Source: Roseateles sp. (lineage in GTDB: Bacteria; Pseudomonadota; Gammaproteobacteria; Burkholderiales; Burkholderiaceae_C). From it: a stretch of DNA of 36,029 bases. The notes under the pieces are model-generated. The model was given only the letters and a program-made list of their open reading frames with translations, ran no database searches and was not told the origin of the DNA. This document shows, in pieces, positions 25,822 to 34,420 of the stretch. Numbering within the stretch: the first letter of the stretch is position 1; every line of letters begins with the position of its first letter. The position numbers and the translations under genes were made by a program. The DNA lies in assembly GCA_018780415.1 (NCBI GenBank), contig JADMJQ010000121.1:1-36029 (forward strand). The letters are read 5' to 3'.

Positions 25822-27330
25822 TTAAACGGGGGAAAGATTGGCTTCGAGGCGGCGCCGGGCCAGCTCGTCGGCCATTTGCAGCGTGGTCTTTTTCGTCAGC
25901 TTGTTGGCGAGCAGGCAGATCGCGCAGGCGGCGAACAGCAGGGCCACGACCAGGCTGGAGGTGACGCGGTAGCCGTGCACGGCATCGGCGGCTGCCGGCA
26001 GCTGGGTGTCGTAGTTGAAGAAGCCGGCCAGCAGCCACAGCAGGCTGGCCGAGCCCAGGGCCAGGCCGACCTTGAGCGAGAAACCGATGGTCGCGAACAC
26101 CATGCCGGTGAAGCGGCGGCCGGTCTGCCATTCTGAAAAATCGGCCGCATCGGCATACATGGACCACATGATGGCGCAGGTCGGCGCATAGACGATGGCG
26201 CCCAGCATGGCCAGGCCCACCATGGCCCAGACATCGGTCGGCACCAGCAGATACATAGCAGCGGCGGTGACGGCCGACAGCGCAAAACAGGTGGCGGCGA
26301 CCGAGCGCTTGCCGAAGCGCGCGCTTAAGGACGTGGACAGCATGATGACGATGATGGTGGTGCCGGTGCCGACCATATTGACGATGCTGTTGAAAACATC
26401 GGCGACATTGGAATTGGCGATGCTGTCCCTTGTGCCATGGACGATATAGCCGAGCGAATCGAGCAGTCCGCCTGACTTGGCTGCGTCGGCGCTGGTCAGA
26501 CCGAGCGTCTCGACAAAGTCGAACATCGCGGCCTTGTCGGCGAAGTGGTGGTAGTAGTTGTAGTGCGCGCCGCCGCGCAGGGCCAGCATGGCGAAATGGA
26601 ACAGCGTGTAGCAGACCAGGGCGATCCAGGGGCCGTTCATGAGCAGGTCGGCAAAGTCCTGCTTGGGCGAGCTCTTGACCTGGCTGATAGTCTTGATGCG
26701 CTCCTTGGTGGTGAAGAAGGTCACCATGAACAGCAGCAGGCAGGCGGCGGCCCAGATCGACATCGTGACCTGCCAGCCATGCTGGCGGTCGGCGCCTTGG
26801 GCGAACTTGGCGACCAGGGGCAGGGTCAGGCCGCCGACGACGAACTGGGCGATATTGACCGACACGAAGCGGAAGGAGTTCAGCTTGGTGCGCTCGTTCA
26901 GGTCCGCCGTCATCACCCCACCCAGGGCCGAGTACGGCATATTGTTCATCGAGTACAGCGTCATCAAGAGCGCGTTGGTGATGCCGGCGTAGGCGACCAC
27001 CATGGTGACGCTCCAGCCCCAGGCCGGGTCGGGCGTGGTGTAGGCCATCACCATCACCACGGCCCAGGGCACGGCGGTCCACAGAATCCAGGGCCGGAAC
27101 TTGCCCCAGCGCGTCTCGGTGCGGTCGGCCAGCACGCCCATGATGGGATCGAACACGGCATCCCACAGCCGCGGCCACAGCAGGATGGCCGCCGCCGTGC
27201 TGGCGCTGAGGCCGAACACATCGGTGTAGAAGTTCAGCTGGAACAGCACCATGGTCATGAAGACCAAATTCGCGGCGGCGTCTCCGGCGCTGTAGCCGGC
27301 CTTTTCGATGAAGGAAAGTGGCGCGTTCAT
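25822..27330 (-). CDS. GPH family (MFS) xyloside/sugar transporter
   Basis: A 502-residue sugar:cation symporter with about 12 membrane helices. The N-terminal pattern (MNAPLSFIEKAGYSAGDAAANLVFMTMVLFQLNFYTDVFGLS, then RLWDAVFDPIMGVLADRTETRWGKFRPWILW) is that of the glycoside-pentoside-hexuronide family, which includes xyloside transporters. The cytoplasmic beta-xylosidase encoded upstream implies import of xylo-oligosaccharides, although free xylose cannot be excluded. It is longer than usual because of a hydrophilic segment of about 60 residues in the middle (about 255-320, beginning HNYYHHFADK). It is 64 nt from the end of the GH43 gene and 15 nt before xylA. Confidence 0.93.
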   Translation of the reverse strand: MNAPLSFIEKAGYSAGDAAANLVFMTMVLFQLNFYTDVFGLSASTAAAILLWPRLWDAVFDPIMGVLADRTETRWGKFRPWILWTAVPWAVVMVMAYTTPDPAWGWSVTMVVAYAGITNALLMTLYSMNNMPYSALGGVMTADLNERTKLNSFRFVSVNIAQFVVGGLTLPLVAKFAQGADRQHGWQVTMSIWAAACLLLFMVTFFTTKERIKTISQVKSSPKQDFADLLMNGPWIALVCYTLFHFAMLALRGGAHYNYYHHFADKAAMFDFVETLGLTSADAAKSGGLLDSLGYIVHGTRDSIANSNVADVFNSIVNMVGTGTTIIVIMLSTSLSARFGKRSVAATCFALSAVTAAAMYLLVPTDVWAMVGLAMLGAIVYAPTCAIMWSMYADAADFSEWQTGRRFTGMVFATIGFSLKVGLALGSASLLWLLAGFFNYDTQLPAAADAVHGYRVTSSLVVALLFAACAICLLANKLTKKTTLQMADELARRRLEANLSPV

Positions 27331-27394
27331 GGGTCTCCTGGCTTGTCTCTGATGTATTTATGCGGGCCTCGGGGCCGGGTCGAAAGGCTGGTTC

Positions 27395-29050
27395 TTAGGG
27401 CCGGGCTTCGTAGTCGAAATAGTCGAAGTCCGCATGCAGGCGCGTGCCCGCCAGATCCTGGCAGGCCAGGGCGATGAAGTTGCCGGTGAAGCCGAAGGCG
27501 CGCGCATAGCCGCCTTCGAAGCGGGTGACGGCCTCGTCGCTGAGCATGGCGGTCTCGAACGCCGGGCCTATCGTCCGCCAATCGCTGCCCGCTTGGGCGT
27601 AGGAAAACTGGAACTGCGCGTGGCTGAACTCCAGGCGCAGATCGACCGGGCCGTCCGCCAGCTCGACCGCCTGCGCCGGCTCGGTCAGCGCACCGTCCCG
27701 GTTCAGATAGACCCGCAGCACGCGTGCCCCGCCGTCCAAGGCGCGGCTGACATTGAGGTAGGCGTGATTGCCGGTGTTGTAGTAGGCCAGCAGGCCGGCC
27801 ATTTGATGGAAGTTCGCGGGCTCGAAGGCGAGCCGGGTCTCGGCGCGGCAGTTGAAATGCTGCTGCCGGCGCGCCACCAGGCTTTGTTCAAACAAGCTCA
27901 TCAGCGACTCGCGGCCCTTCAGCCGAAGATGGCCGGGGCGCTCGGTCAGTGAGATCCAGCTGGCGTCGAAGGGCAGGCGCAGCGCGTTCAAATGCGGGCT
28001 CAATTGCGGCGCATCGAAGTCATCGCGCAGCGCCTCGGCGGGCCAGGGGTGGGCCGGCAGATCGGGGGCGTCCACCAGCACGCGGGGCTGGTTGCTGCCG
28101 GCGTGAATTTCGGGCCAGTCGTCGGTGCGCCAAGTCAGTGGCTGCAGCGCGGTCTCGCGGCCCAGCGGGCAATGCAGGCCGCTGTAGTCGACCTCACCGT
28201 TGAGGTCGGGCGCTTTTTTGCCGGCGTTCGGGCCACTCCATTCCAGCGGGCGGCCACACAGATGTGCCATCCACCAATCACCCTGGGCGGTCTGCACCAG
28301 GCTGGCATGGCCGGCGCGCTGCAGGCCGTCGGTCTGGCGCTGGTAGGCGGTCAGCAAGGGCTTGCCCGGCATGGTCTCGTAGGGCCCGTCGATCTGGCGC
28401 GAGCGCGCCAGCGTCACCGTGTGCTCGTAGAAGGTGCCGCCCTCGGCCGTCAGCAGGTAGTAATAACCGTTGCGGCGGTACAGGTGCGGGCCCTCGACCA
28501 CGCCGCGCTCGGTGCCGGCGTAGATGTTCTTGATCGGCCCCACCAGCTTGCCCGCAGCGCGGTCGTATTCCTGCAACAGGATGCCGTTGAAATTGTGTTG
28601 GCCGGGATGGTGCAGCCATTGCTGGTTGAGCAACCAGGTTTTGCCATCCTCATCGTGGAACAGGCTGGGATCAAAGCCTGAGCTGTTCAGATAGATGGGC
28701 TCGCTCCAGGGGCCGTCCATGCTTGGCGCGGTGACCAGGTAGTTGTGCGAGTCCTTGTAGGCGCCGTACATGCTGCGCACATCGGTAAAGATGAGCCAGA
28801 ACTGGCCATGCGCATGGCTCAGGCAGGGCGCCCAGATGCCGCAGGAGTCGGGGTGGCCGATCAGGTCGAGCTGGCTGCGGCGGGTCAGGGCATAGCTGTG
28901 ATGGCGCCAGTTCACCAGATCGCGCGAATGGTGGATGCGCACCGCCGGCCACCATTCAAAGGTGGAGGTGGCGATGTAGTAATCGTCACCGACGCGCAGC
29001 ATCGAGGGGTCGGCGTGAAAGCCGGGCAGTATGGGATTCGAGATCGTCAT
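27395..29050 (-). CDS. xynB: GH43 beta-xylosidase (subfamily 11 type), cytoplasmic
   Basis: This enzyme releases xylose from the non-reducing end of xylo-oligosaccharides. The 551-residue protein has a five-bladed propeller with Asp14 (FHADPS, base), Asp127 (GFDPSLF) and Glu186 (VVEGPHLY, acid), at the same numbers as in the well-studied Selenomonas SXA enzyme. The C-terminal beta-sandwich (from about residue 330) supplies part of the active site. Arabinofuranosidase activity is a common side reaction. There is no signal peptide, so it should act on imported sugars. It is the first gene of the operon xynB-transporter-xylA-xylB-tal, with a promoter and operator upstream. No good ribosome binding site precedes the ATG. 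Confidence 0.96.
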   Translation of the reverse strand: MTISNPILPGFHADPSMLRVGDDYYIATSTFEWWPAVRIHHSRDLVNWRHHSYALTRRSQLDLIGHPDSCGIWAPCLSHAHGQFWLIFTDVRSMYGAYKDSHNYLVTAPSMDGPWSEPIYLNSSGFDPSLFHDEDGKTWLLNQQWLHHPGQHNFNGILLQEYDRAAGKLVGPIKNIYAGTERGVVEGPHLYRRNGYYYLLTAEGGTFYEHTVTLARSRQIDGPYETMPGKPLLTAYQRQTDGLQRAGHASLVQTAQGDWWMAHLCGRPLEWSGPNAGKKAPDLNGEVDYSGLHCPLGRETALQPLTWRTDDWPEIHAGSNQPRVLVDAPDLPAHPWPAEALRDDFDAPQLSPHLNALRLPFDASWISLTERPGHLRLKGRESLMSLFEQSLVARRQQHFNCRAETRLAFEPANFHQMAGLLAYYNTGNHAYLNVSRALDGGARVLRVYLNRDGALTEPAQAVELADGPVDLRLEFSHAQFQFSYAQAGSDWRTIGPAFETAMLSDEAVTRFEGGYARAFGFTGNFIALACQDLAGTRLHADFDYFDYEARP

Positions 29051-29107
29051 GATTATTGGAATTTTGGGCTGCCGGCTAGGCGAAACGCCGACCTAGGAAT
29101 GGTGAAA

Positions 29108-29121
29108 TGGTAACGCTACCA
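29108..29121. promoter_or_regulatory. LacI-family operator upstream of xynB
   Basis: TGGTA-ACGC-TACCA is a 14-bp palindrome with a central CG, the standard form of a LacI/GalR-family binding site. It lies 58 nt before the xynB start, directly downstream of a probable -10 box on the minus strand, where bound repressor would block transcription. No second copy was seen before the other genes of the locus. Confidence 0.8.
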
Positions 29122-29127
29122 ATTTCA

Positions 29128-29157
29128 AATACACTGCGGGTTTTCGCTAGTGTTGAA
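29128..29157 (-). promoter_or_regulatory. Probable promoter of the xylose operon
   Basis: On the minus strand TTCAAC (complement of 29152-29157) and TGTATT (complement of 29128-29133) form a -35/-10 pair with an 18-nt spacer. The LacI-type operator begins 6 nt after the -10 box. The fit to consensus is moderate and the position is good. Confidence 0.55.
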
Positions 29158-29260
29158 GGGCAGGGCGTAGTCCGGCTACAGTCCCGGTCGGCGCGCCTGC
29201 AGACTTGAACCTCAACGCTGCACTGGCGCGCTCTTAAAGCGCCCCCAGACCTGTCGCTTT

Positions 29261-29311
29261 GCGCCAGGCCCCCCGAGGGGGAGGAGAAACAACTTGGGAG
29301 CGGCCCGGCGT
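29261..29311. repeat. Burkholderiales-type extragenic repeat
   Basis: The segment has a GGCCCCCCGAGGGGG core (palindromic CCCCC/GGGGG arms), then a short spacer, CTTGGGAGCGGCCCGGCG and a T-rich end. From memory, near-identical CCCCCGAGGGGG...GGCCCGGCG elements are scattered through many Comamonadaceae and related genomes. Only one copy is in this window, so repetition cannot be shown here. It lies just before the second lacI-type gene. Confidence 0.5.
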
Positions 29312-29341
29312 TTTGTTTCTCATGATCATTCGAGGTAAAGA

Positions 29342-30403
29342 TTGAAACCAAGCCCCAGGGTAGGACGCAGCCCCAATGTCGCGACCGTGGCCGACGTCGC
29401 ACGTCTGGCCGGTGTGTCGCCGATGACGGTTTCGCGCGTGGTCAATGGCGAGCTGAATGTGCGCCCGGGCACGCGTGAAAAGGTGCAGGCGGCGGTCGCT
29501 GCGCTCAACTACCTGCCTAATCAAGCGGCCCGTCATCTGGCGGGCGCGGAGGCCATACGCATTGGCATGCTCTACAAAGACCCGAGCGCAGGCTACCTGA
29601 GCGAGTTCCTGATCGGTTTGCTCAACAAGGCCAGCTTGAGCCCGGTGCAATTGATTGTGCAGAAATGCGAGAGCCGCGAGCACGAGGCCGAGCAGGTCGC
29701 CGAGATGATGGCGAATGGCTTGGACGGGCTGATCCTGCCGCCGCCTTTTTGCGATTCGCAGGCACTGCTGAAGCTGGTCACCGACACCGGCCTGCCCGCC
29801 GTGACCGTCTCCAGCGGCCAAGCGCTGGCGGATGTTTGCGGCGTCGGCATTGATGACTATCAGGCCGCCTATGTGATGACCGGGCATTTGCTAGCGCTGG
29901 GCCACCATCGCCTCGGCTTCATCATGGGCGACCCCAACCAGACCTCCAGCGCGCGCCGTTTGGGCGGTTTCCATGCGGCGATGAGCGATGCCGGCCTGAA
30001 TATCGCCGAGGAGGAGGTGATCGCCCAGGGCATGTTCACCTATCGCTCCGGCCTGGAGGCGGCCGAGTTTTTGCTGAGCCAGCAGCGGCGGCCGACGGCG
30101 ATCTTCGCCAGCAACGACGATATGGCCGCCGCCACGGTGGCGATCGCCCACCGCCTGGGCTTCGACGTGCCGGGCGACTTGACGGTGGTGGGCTTCGACG
30201 ATGCGCCGCTGGCCACCACCATCTGGCCCGAACTGACCACCGTGCGCCAGCCCATCATGGAAATGGCGGCCGCGGCGGTGGACCTCTTGGTGCGCCAGAT
30301 ACGTGGCCGGCGCAGCGGTGAGGCGGCCCATTGCGAGCAGGTGCTGATGGACTTTGAGCTGATCCGGCGGCAGTCCGATGCCGCGCCACAGCTATCGACT
30401 TGA
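29342..30403 (+). CDS. LacI family transcriptional regulator, pentose locus (second)
   Basis: A 353-residue regulator. The helix-turn-helix (TVADVARLAGVSPMTVSRVVNGELNVRPGTREKVQAAVAALNYLPNQAARHLAG) and sugar-binding domain (IGMLYKDPSAGYLSEFLIGLL, IFASNDDMAAATVAIAHRLG, VVGFDDAPLATTIWPELTTVRQP) are clear. It is a paralogue of the regulator at 20911. The start is TTG at 29342, with GAGGT 5 nt upstream; no ATG fits. It is divergent from xynB across a gap containing the LacI-type operator, making it the leading candidate for the operon repressor. It runs convergently into the halogenase-oxygenase operon with a gap of only 7 nt. Confidence 0.92.
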   Translation: MKPSPRVGRSPNVATVADVARLAGVSPMTVSRVVNGELNVRPGTREKVQAAVAALNYLPNQAARHLAGAEAIRIGMLYKDPSAGYLSEFLIGLLNKASLSPVQLIVQKCESREHEAEQVAEMMANGLDGLILPPPFCDSQALLKLVTDTGLPAVTVSSGQALADVCGVGIDDYQAAYVMTGHLLALGHHRLGFIMGDPNQTSSARRLGGFHAAMSDAGLNIAEEEVIAQGMFTYRSGLEAAEFLLSQQRRPTAIFASNDDMAAATVAIAHRLGFDVPGDLTVVGFDDAPLATTIWPELTTVRQPIMEMAAAAVDLLVRQIRGRRSGEAAHCEQVLMDFELIRRQSDAAPQLST

Positions 30404-30410
30404 GCCCTGC

Positions 30411-32666
30411 TCAGCCGGCCAGCTTGGCGCTCTTGAAAAACGCGTTGACGGTCAAGCGGCCCAGGCCGGCTTGATAGGCGGCCGGCGGCCCCTGGATATC
30501 GCCGGAATGGAAGATGCTGCCGTCGTAAAAAACCGCCCGGTTCCATTTCGCCGGCACCCGCCCGATGACCTCGAAATAGCGGTTGCTCTGCGTCATATAG
30601 CTCGCTGGGATACCGTATTTCTCGCCGAATTCATGGCCGCTCATCGATTTGGCATCGGCCAGGAAGTCTTGCGTGGCCGGCTCGGACATCAGTGAGCGGA
30701 ACAAGACCGTGCCGCCGAGCTGTTCGTCACCGAATAGATAGTGGACCAGGGCGCACATCATCTGGCCAGGCTCAAGGCCGGAGTCGTCGCGGTGGCAGGT
30801 GCGCTGGCGGGCGTCCAGCGTCGTGCTGTCCTGGGTGACGCGTGAAAAGCGGCCATACATGCCTTGCGCGGGGCCGGCATGCAGGCGGGCGCGCAGATGC
30901 TGGTGGAAATAGGCGTCGAGTTGCGCGGCCAGCGCCGGCGGCAGGTCGAGCTGCGGGCCAGGATAGGGGTGGCCGGGCGGGATGTGGAACTGGTCAGCGA
31001 CCGACTGGGCCAAACGCACCAAGCCATCCGGGTCCTGCACGAAGTCGTCGATGACGAAGACCTGCTGTCCGTTCGTCAGTGCTATGGTCTGAATAGCGGG
31101 CTGCGGATTGAGCAGCAGGGCGGGCATGGCGGCAACAGGAGCGGCAGCTGCGGGCTTGGGCGCGGCATAGAGCCGGCTGACATAGTCCTGGTGCTTGGGC
31201 AACTTGATCAAGCTGCGTGCGGCTTCCTTGCGAATCTCGCCGAGAAATTCGCTCAGGTCGGCGTTGTCCATCTGGCGTGTCACCGGGTGGTGGGCGCTGG
31301 GCGTGATGCCCTGGCCCATCATCACCTGGATCCAGGAGTTGTCGCGGAACAGCTCGTCGGCATCGAGGCAGACACGGGCCGAATCCCTGAACAACTGGAT
31401 GCGATGCGCCAGCAACTTAGGCACCGCCATCTCGCGGCATTCACGCCAGAAGGCGGCGTCGCTGCGATTGTTGACGTGGTAGTGCAGGATGATGAAGTCG
31501 CGAATGGTTTCTATGGCCGTGCGTGACTGCTCGTTGTACTCGTCGATATCGCTCTGGCAAATGCCGTCGGCCGGGAACATCTGGATCAGCCGCGTCAAGC
31601 CGCGTTGAATCAGGTGAATGCTGGTCGACTCGATCGGCTCCAGGAAGCCGCTGGACAGGCCGATGGCGACGCAGTTGCGCTTCCACACCAGCTCGCGCTG
31701 GCCGGGGGTGAACTTGATCACGCGCGGTGGCCGCATCACCTCGCCCTGCACATGGGCCAAGAGTGCGGCCTTGGCCGCCTCGTCGTCGAGGTGCTTGCTG
31801 CTGAAGACCAGGCCGTTGCCGACCCGGTGCTGCAGCGGGATCTGCCATTGCCAGCCCCAGGGATGGGCGATCGAACGGGTGTAGGGCACGGCCTCGCGGA
31901 CCGAAGCGGTCTGCACGGCGACGGCGCTGTCGCAGTGCAGCCATTCCGACCAATCCTGATAGGCCACGCCCAGCGTCTCGCCCAGCAGCAGGGAGCGCAT
32001 GCCGGTGCAGTCAATGAACAAATCGCCTTCGATCAGCGCGCCGCCGTCCAGGGTCAGTCCGGTGATGCCGCCGTTGCTGGCTTCTTGGCTGGTCTCGCTG
32101 TGAACCTTGACGATCTTGCCTTCGATGCGCTGCACGCCCAGGGCCTCGGAGTAGCGGCGCAAGTACTGCGCGTACAGGGTGGCGTCGAGGTGATAGGCAT
32201 AGTTCAAGCCGGCGTTGGGCAGATGGGCAAAGCGGTTGTCCATCGCCGCACGCAGTTCCAGGCAATAGTCGCCGTAGTCGCTGGCCAGGCCGCGCTTGCG
32301 GCCCTCCAGCCAGAAATGCTGGAAACCCGCCGTCCAATGCGGCTTGCCGGTAGTGCCGAAGGAATGGAAATAGTCCTCGCCCACATTGCGCCAGTTCTCG
32401 AAGCTGATGCCCAGCTTGAAGGTGGCCTGCGTGGCGGCCATGAACTCGCGCTCGTCGATACCAAGAATTTCGTGAAAGAAATGCAGGGTCGGGATGGTCG
32501 CTTCGCCGACGCCTATGGTGCCAATTTCTTCCGACTCGATCAGGCGGATCTCATACAGCCGCCCCAAACTTTTGGAGAGACCGGCCGCCACCATCCAGCC
32601 GGCCGTGCCGCCGCCGGCGATGACGATGCGGCGTACCGGTTTGGACGCGTAAGGTGCAGTGTTCAT
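30411..32666 (-). CDS. Flavin-dependent halogenase homologue fused to an Fe(II)/2OG-type oxygenase domain
   Basis: This 751-residue two-domain protein begins with a tryptophan-halogenase-type domain (about residues 10-500). It has the FAD motif GGGTAGW at 18-24, the catalytic Lys84 (ATFKLG), the halogenase signature WQWQIP at 272-277, and Glu346-Ser347 in FLEPIESTS at the same numbers as in PrnA. After an Ala/Pro linker (about 502-515), residues 535-751 form a second domain with His625, Asp627 (CHRDD), His720 (IFHSGD) and Arg737 (GRLTVNAFF). This is the iron-binding triad plus 2-oxoglutarate arginine of oxygenases; the domain looks like DUF6445 or a related prolyl-hydroxylase-like family, and that assignment is tentative. 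The substrate is unknown. It is the last gene of a four-gene operon. Confidence 0.88.
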   Translation of the reverse strand: MNTAPYASKPVRRIVIAGGGTAGWMVAAGLSKSLGRLYEIRLIESEEIGTIGVGEATIPTLHFFHEILGIDEREFMAATQATFKLGISFENWRNVGEDYFHSFGTTGKPHWTAGFQHFWLEGRKRGLASDYGDYCLELRAAMDNRFAHLPNAGLNYAYHLDATLYAQYLRRYSEALGVQRIEGKIVKVHSETSQEASNGGITGLTLDGGALIEGDLFIDCTGMRSLLLGETLGVAYQDWSEWLHCDSAVAVQTASVREAVPYTRSIAHPWGWQWQIPLQHRVGNGLVFSSKHLDDEAAKAALLAHVQGEVMRPPRVIKFTPGQRELVWKRNCVAIGLSSGFLEPIESTSIHLIQRGLTRLIQMFPADGICQSDIDEYNEQSRTAIETIRDFIILHYHVNNRSDAAFWRECREMAVPKLLAHRIQLFRDSARVCLDADELFRDNSWIQVMMGQGITPSAHHPVTRQMDNADLSEFLGEIRKEAARSLIKLPKHQDYVSRLYAAPKPAAAAPVAAMPALLLNPQPAIQTIALTNGQQVFVIDDFVQDPDGLVRLAQSVADQFHIPPGHPYPGPQLDLPPALAAQLDAYFHQHLRARLHAGPAQGMYGRFSRVTQDSTTLDARQRTCHRDDSGLEPGQMMCALVHYLFGDEQLGGTVLFRSLMSEPATQDFLADAKSMSGHEFGEKYGIPASYMTQSNRYFEVIGRVPAKWNRAVFYDGSIFHSGDIQGPPAAYQAGLGRLTVNAFFKSAKLAG

Positions 32667-32682
32667 GGCTACTTCCTACTAA

Positions 32683-33675
32683 CTAGCGATTCAGTCGGTT
32701 CAGCAGCACCGCGCGCAGATGGCGCGCGCGGTCCGACGTGATGGGGGCCAGCACACCTTGGGCGCTGGGTGGGATGTGGGCGGCGGTCTGCGCATCCGCA
32801 TCAAAAACATAATGCTCAAACAAGGCGGCCCAGGCCTGGCGCTGGGCCGGCGGCAGGTCGCGCAGCGTCATCAAGGCCAGCATCAAGGTGTTCATCGGTG
32901 AATCCATGAAGGCAGGGCTTTGCCGCCACCAGAAATTCACCAGCGCGCTGACCGGCTCCAGCGCCTCCACCGCATGCCACCAGAGGCTGGGGATGAAGAT
33001 CGCGTCACCGGGCGCCAACTCGACGGTCTGCGCATGTGCCAGCGCCTGTGCGTAGCGCGGGAAGCGATTGAGGTCGGGCTTGGCAATATCGACCAAGCTA
33101 ATGGCTTGCCCTGCCGGTGTCAGGTCCAGCGGGCCGATATAGAGATTGGCGACCTGTTCGGGAGGGAACAGCGTGAAGCGGCGCCGCCCGGCGACGACAC
33201 AGGCGATATTGTCCGGCAGGTCAAAGTGGGCGGCGACGCGCACCCGGTTGCCCAGCCACAGGCTGACCAAGGGGTCGGCCACATTCAGCTTCAAGTCATT
33301 GCCCTGGCGCAGGCCGGGGAAGGAACCGTCCAGCTCGGTGGAGCCCAGATAGAGCGCCGGCGGTGCCGGGTCATCTGCATGCGCCAGCAACTCGTCCAGC
33401 AGGGCGTCGAAGCGGCCAATCTCGCGTTGATAGTTGAAGCCGCTGAACTCAGCGTTATAGAAAAAGCGCCCCTCTATGTCTGGCGCGCCGCGCCAGAGGC
33501 CAACCTTGGTGGCGCCGCCAAATCCGCGCAGGTAGTCGCAAAACTGCCGCTCCGACTGCAGCGCCGCCTGCACCAGCGGCCAATGCCGCACCAGGCCGCG
33601 CAGCAGCACCGGCTGGGTGCTCTGCAGCAAGTCGGCCGGCAGGGCGTCGGTCACCAGGGCGTTGCGCTCAAGCAT
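32683..33675 (-). CDS. Cupin-like (JmjC-type) Fe(II)/2OG oxygenase homologue
   Basis: A 330-residue protein of the Cupin_8 group, related to FIH-type asparaginyl hydroxylases and tRNA/ribosomal oxygenases. Metal ligands are His150 and Asp152 (AAHFDLPDN) and His234 (SLWWHAVEAL). LRGLVRHWPLVQ at the start, VVAGRRRFTLFPPEQ and PGDAIFIPSLWWHAV are family signatures. It probably hydroxylates a protein or small-molecule substrate, which is unknown. AGGAGG lies 9 nt before the ATG, overlapping the end of the sapC-like gene 4 nt upstream. The next gene, the halogenase-oxygenase fusion, follows after 16 nt. Two oxygenase-type domains in one operon are notable. Confidence 0.9.
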   Translation of the reverse strand: MLERNALVTDALPADLLQSTQPVLLRGLVRHWPLVQAALQSERQFCDYLRGFGGATKVGLWRGAPDIEGRFFYNAEFSGFNYQREIGRFDALLDELLAHADDPAPPALYLGSTELDGSFPGLRQGNDLKLNVADPLVSLWLGNRVRVAAHFDLPDNIACVVAGRRRFTLFPPEQVANLYIGPLDLTPAGQAISLVDIAKPDLNRFPRYAQALAHAQTVELAPGDAIFIPSLWWHAVEALEPVSALVNFWWRQSPAFMDSPMNTLMLALMTLRDLPPAQRQAWAALFEHYVFDADAQTAAHIPPSAQGVLAPITSDRARHLRAVLLNRLNR

Positions 33676-33679
33676 AGAG

Positions 33680-34420
33680 TTAGGCCTCCTGAGCGAGGTG
33701 CAAGCGAATCAAGGTGTGCAGATTCGACAGCGAGGCAATCGCCATATAGATAGGCAGCAGGTAATCGGCCTGGTGCAGCAGACCGATGGTCTTTTCGTCC
33801 AGCGCCGCCAGGCGTTCCTCGTGGATGGTGTGCAGACCGACCAAGCGGCCGTGGGTGCCGTCCGGGCGCTCGACATCCAGCACAAAAGGCTCCAGCAATC
33901 CATGCGCGACCAGGGCCTCGACGAAGGCGGGCGTGGCTTGCAGGCCCTCGTGCAAGGCCTTCAGTACCGAGTTGGCTTGTTCCAGAAATTCGCTGCTGCC
34001 GCCCTGCGGCAAGAACACGGCGACGCCCTCGGCACCTTGACCGATGCGCGGGCTGGCCATGTCCACCAACATCCGCAACTCATCGTCGTTGACGCCAATC
34101 ATGAAGGGCTCACGTTGCATGGCCAGCGGGATATAGGGCACGGTCCAACCGTCCGGGTCGAGAAACAGGTTTTGACCGTCCTGCAGGCCGAACAAGGCCA
34201 GGGGCTGCATTTGGCCCTGGGCATCGCGCTGAAAAACAATCGGGTAATGCACTTGCAGCTTGCGGAATTCGTCCGGTGTGACGAGGCAGGACATCACCGC
34301 ATCGCCCCACGCTGCGCCGCGCCGGGTGATGACGCGCAGGTCCTGGTGGCTGATGTTGTTGAGCAGTTCTGGGTTTTGCATGGCGATGGAGTTCGGGCTG
34401 AAGTGGACGCTGGCATTCAC
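33680..34420 (-). CDS. SapC family protein
   Basis: A 246-residue protein of the SapC family, named after an S-layer-linked protein of Campylobacter. The pattern is PELLNNISHQDLRVITRRGAAWG, then CLVTPDEFRKLQVHYPIVFQRD, LFLDPDGWTVPYIPLAMQREPF and a C-terminal HTIHEERLAALDEKT. Its biochemical function is unknown. The GTG start at 34420 overlaps the stop codon of the upstream halogenase gene (GTGA), indicating coupled translation. The ATG at 34381 (MQNPELLNN) is an alternative that would fit the conserved part better. Members of this family often lie next to TonB-dependent receptors and tryptophan-halogenase-like genes. Confidence 0.9.
   Translation of the reverse strand: MNASVHFSPNSIAMQNPELLNNISHQDLRVITRRGAAWGDAVMSCLVTPDEFRKLQVHYPIVFQRDAQGQMQPLALFGLQDGQNLFLDPDGWTVPYIPLAMQREPFMIGVNDDELRMLVDMASPRIGQGAEGVAVFLPQGGSSEFLEQANSVLKALHEGLQATPAFVEALVAHGLLEPFVLDVERPDGTHGRLVGLHTIHEERLAALDEKTIGLLHQADYLLPIYMAIASLSNLHTLIRLHLAQEA

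Noticed and set aside
26545-27477. 310-codon plus-strand frame opposite the transporter
   Set aside because: His/Gly/Gln-rich composition without domains; the transporter frame is clearly the real one.
31605-32741. 378-codon plus-strand frame opposite the halogenase fusion
   Set aside because: The halogenase reading frame carries all catalytic motifs; the opposite frame shows none.
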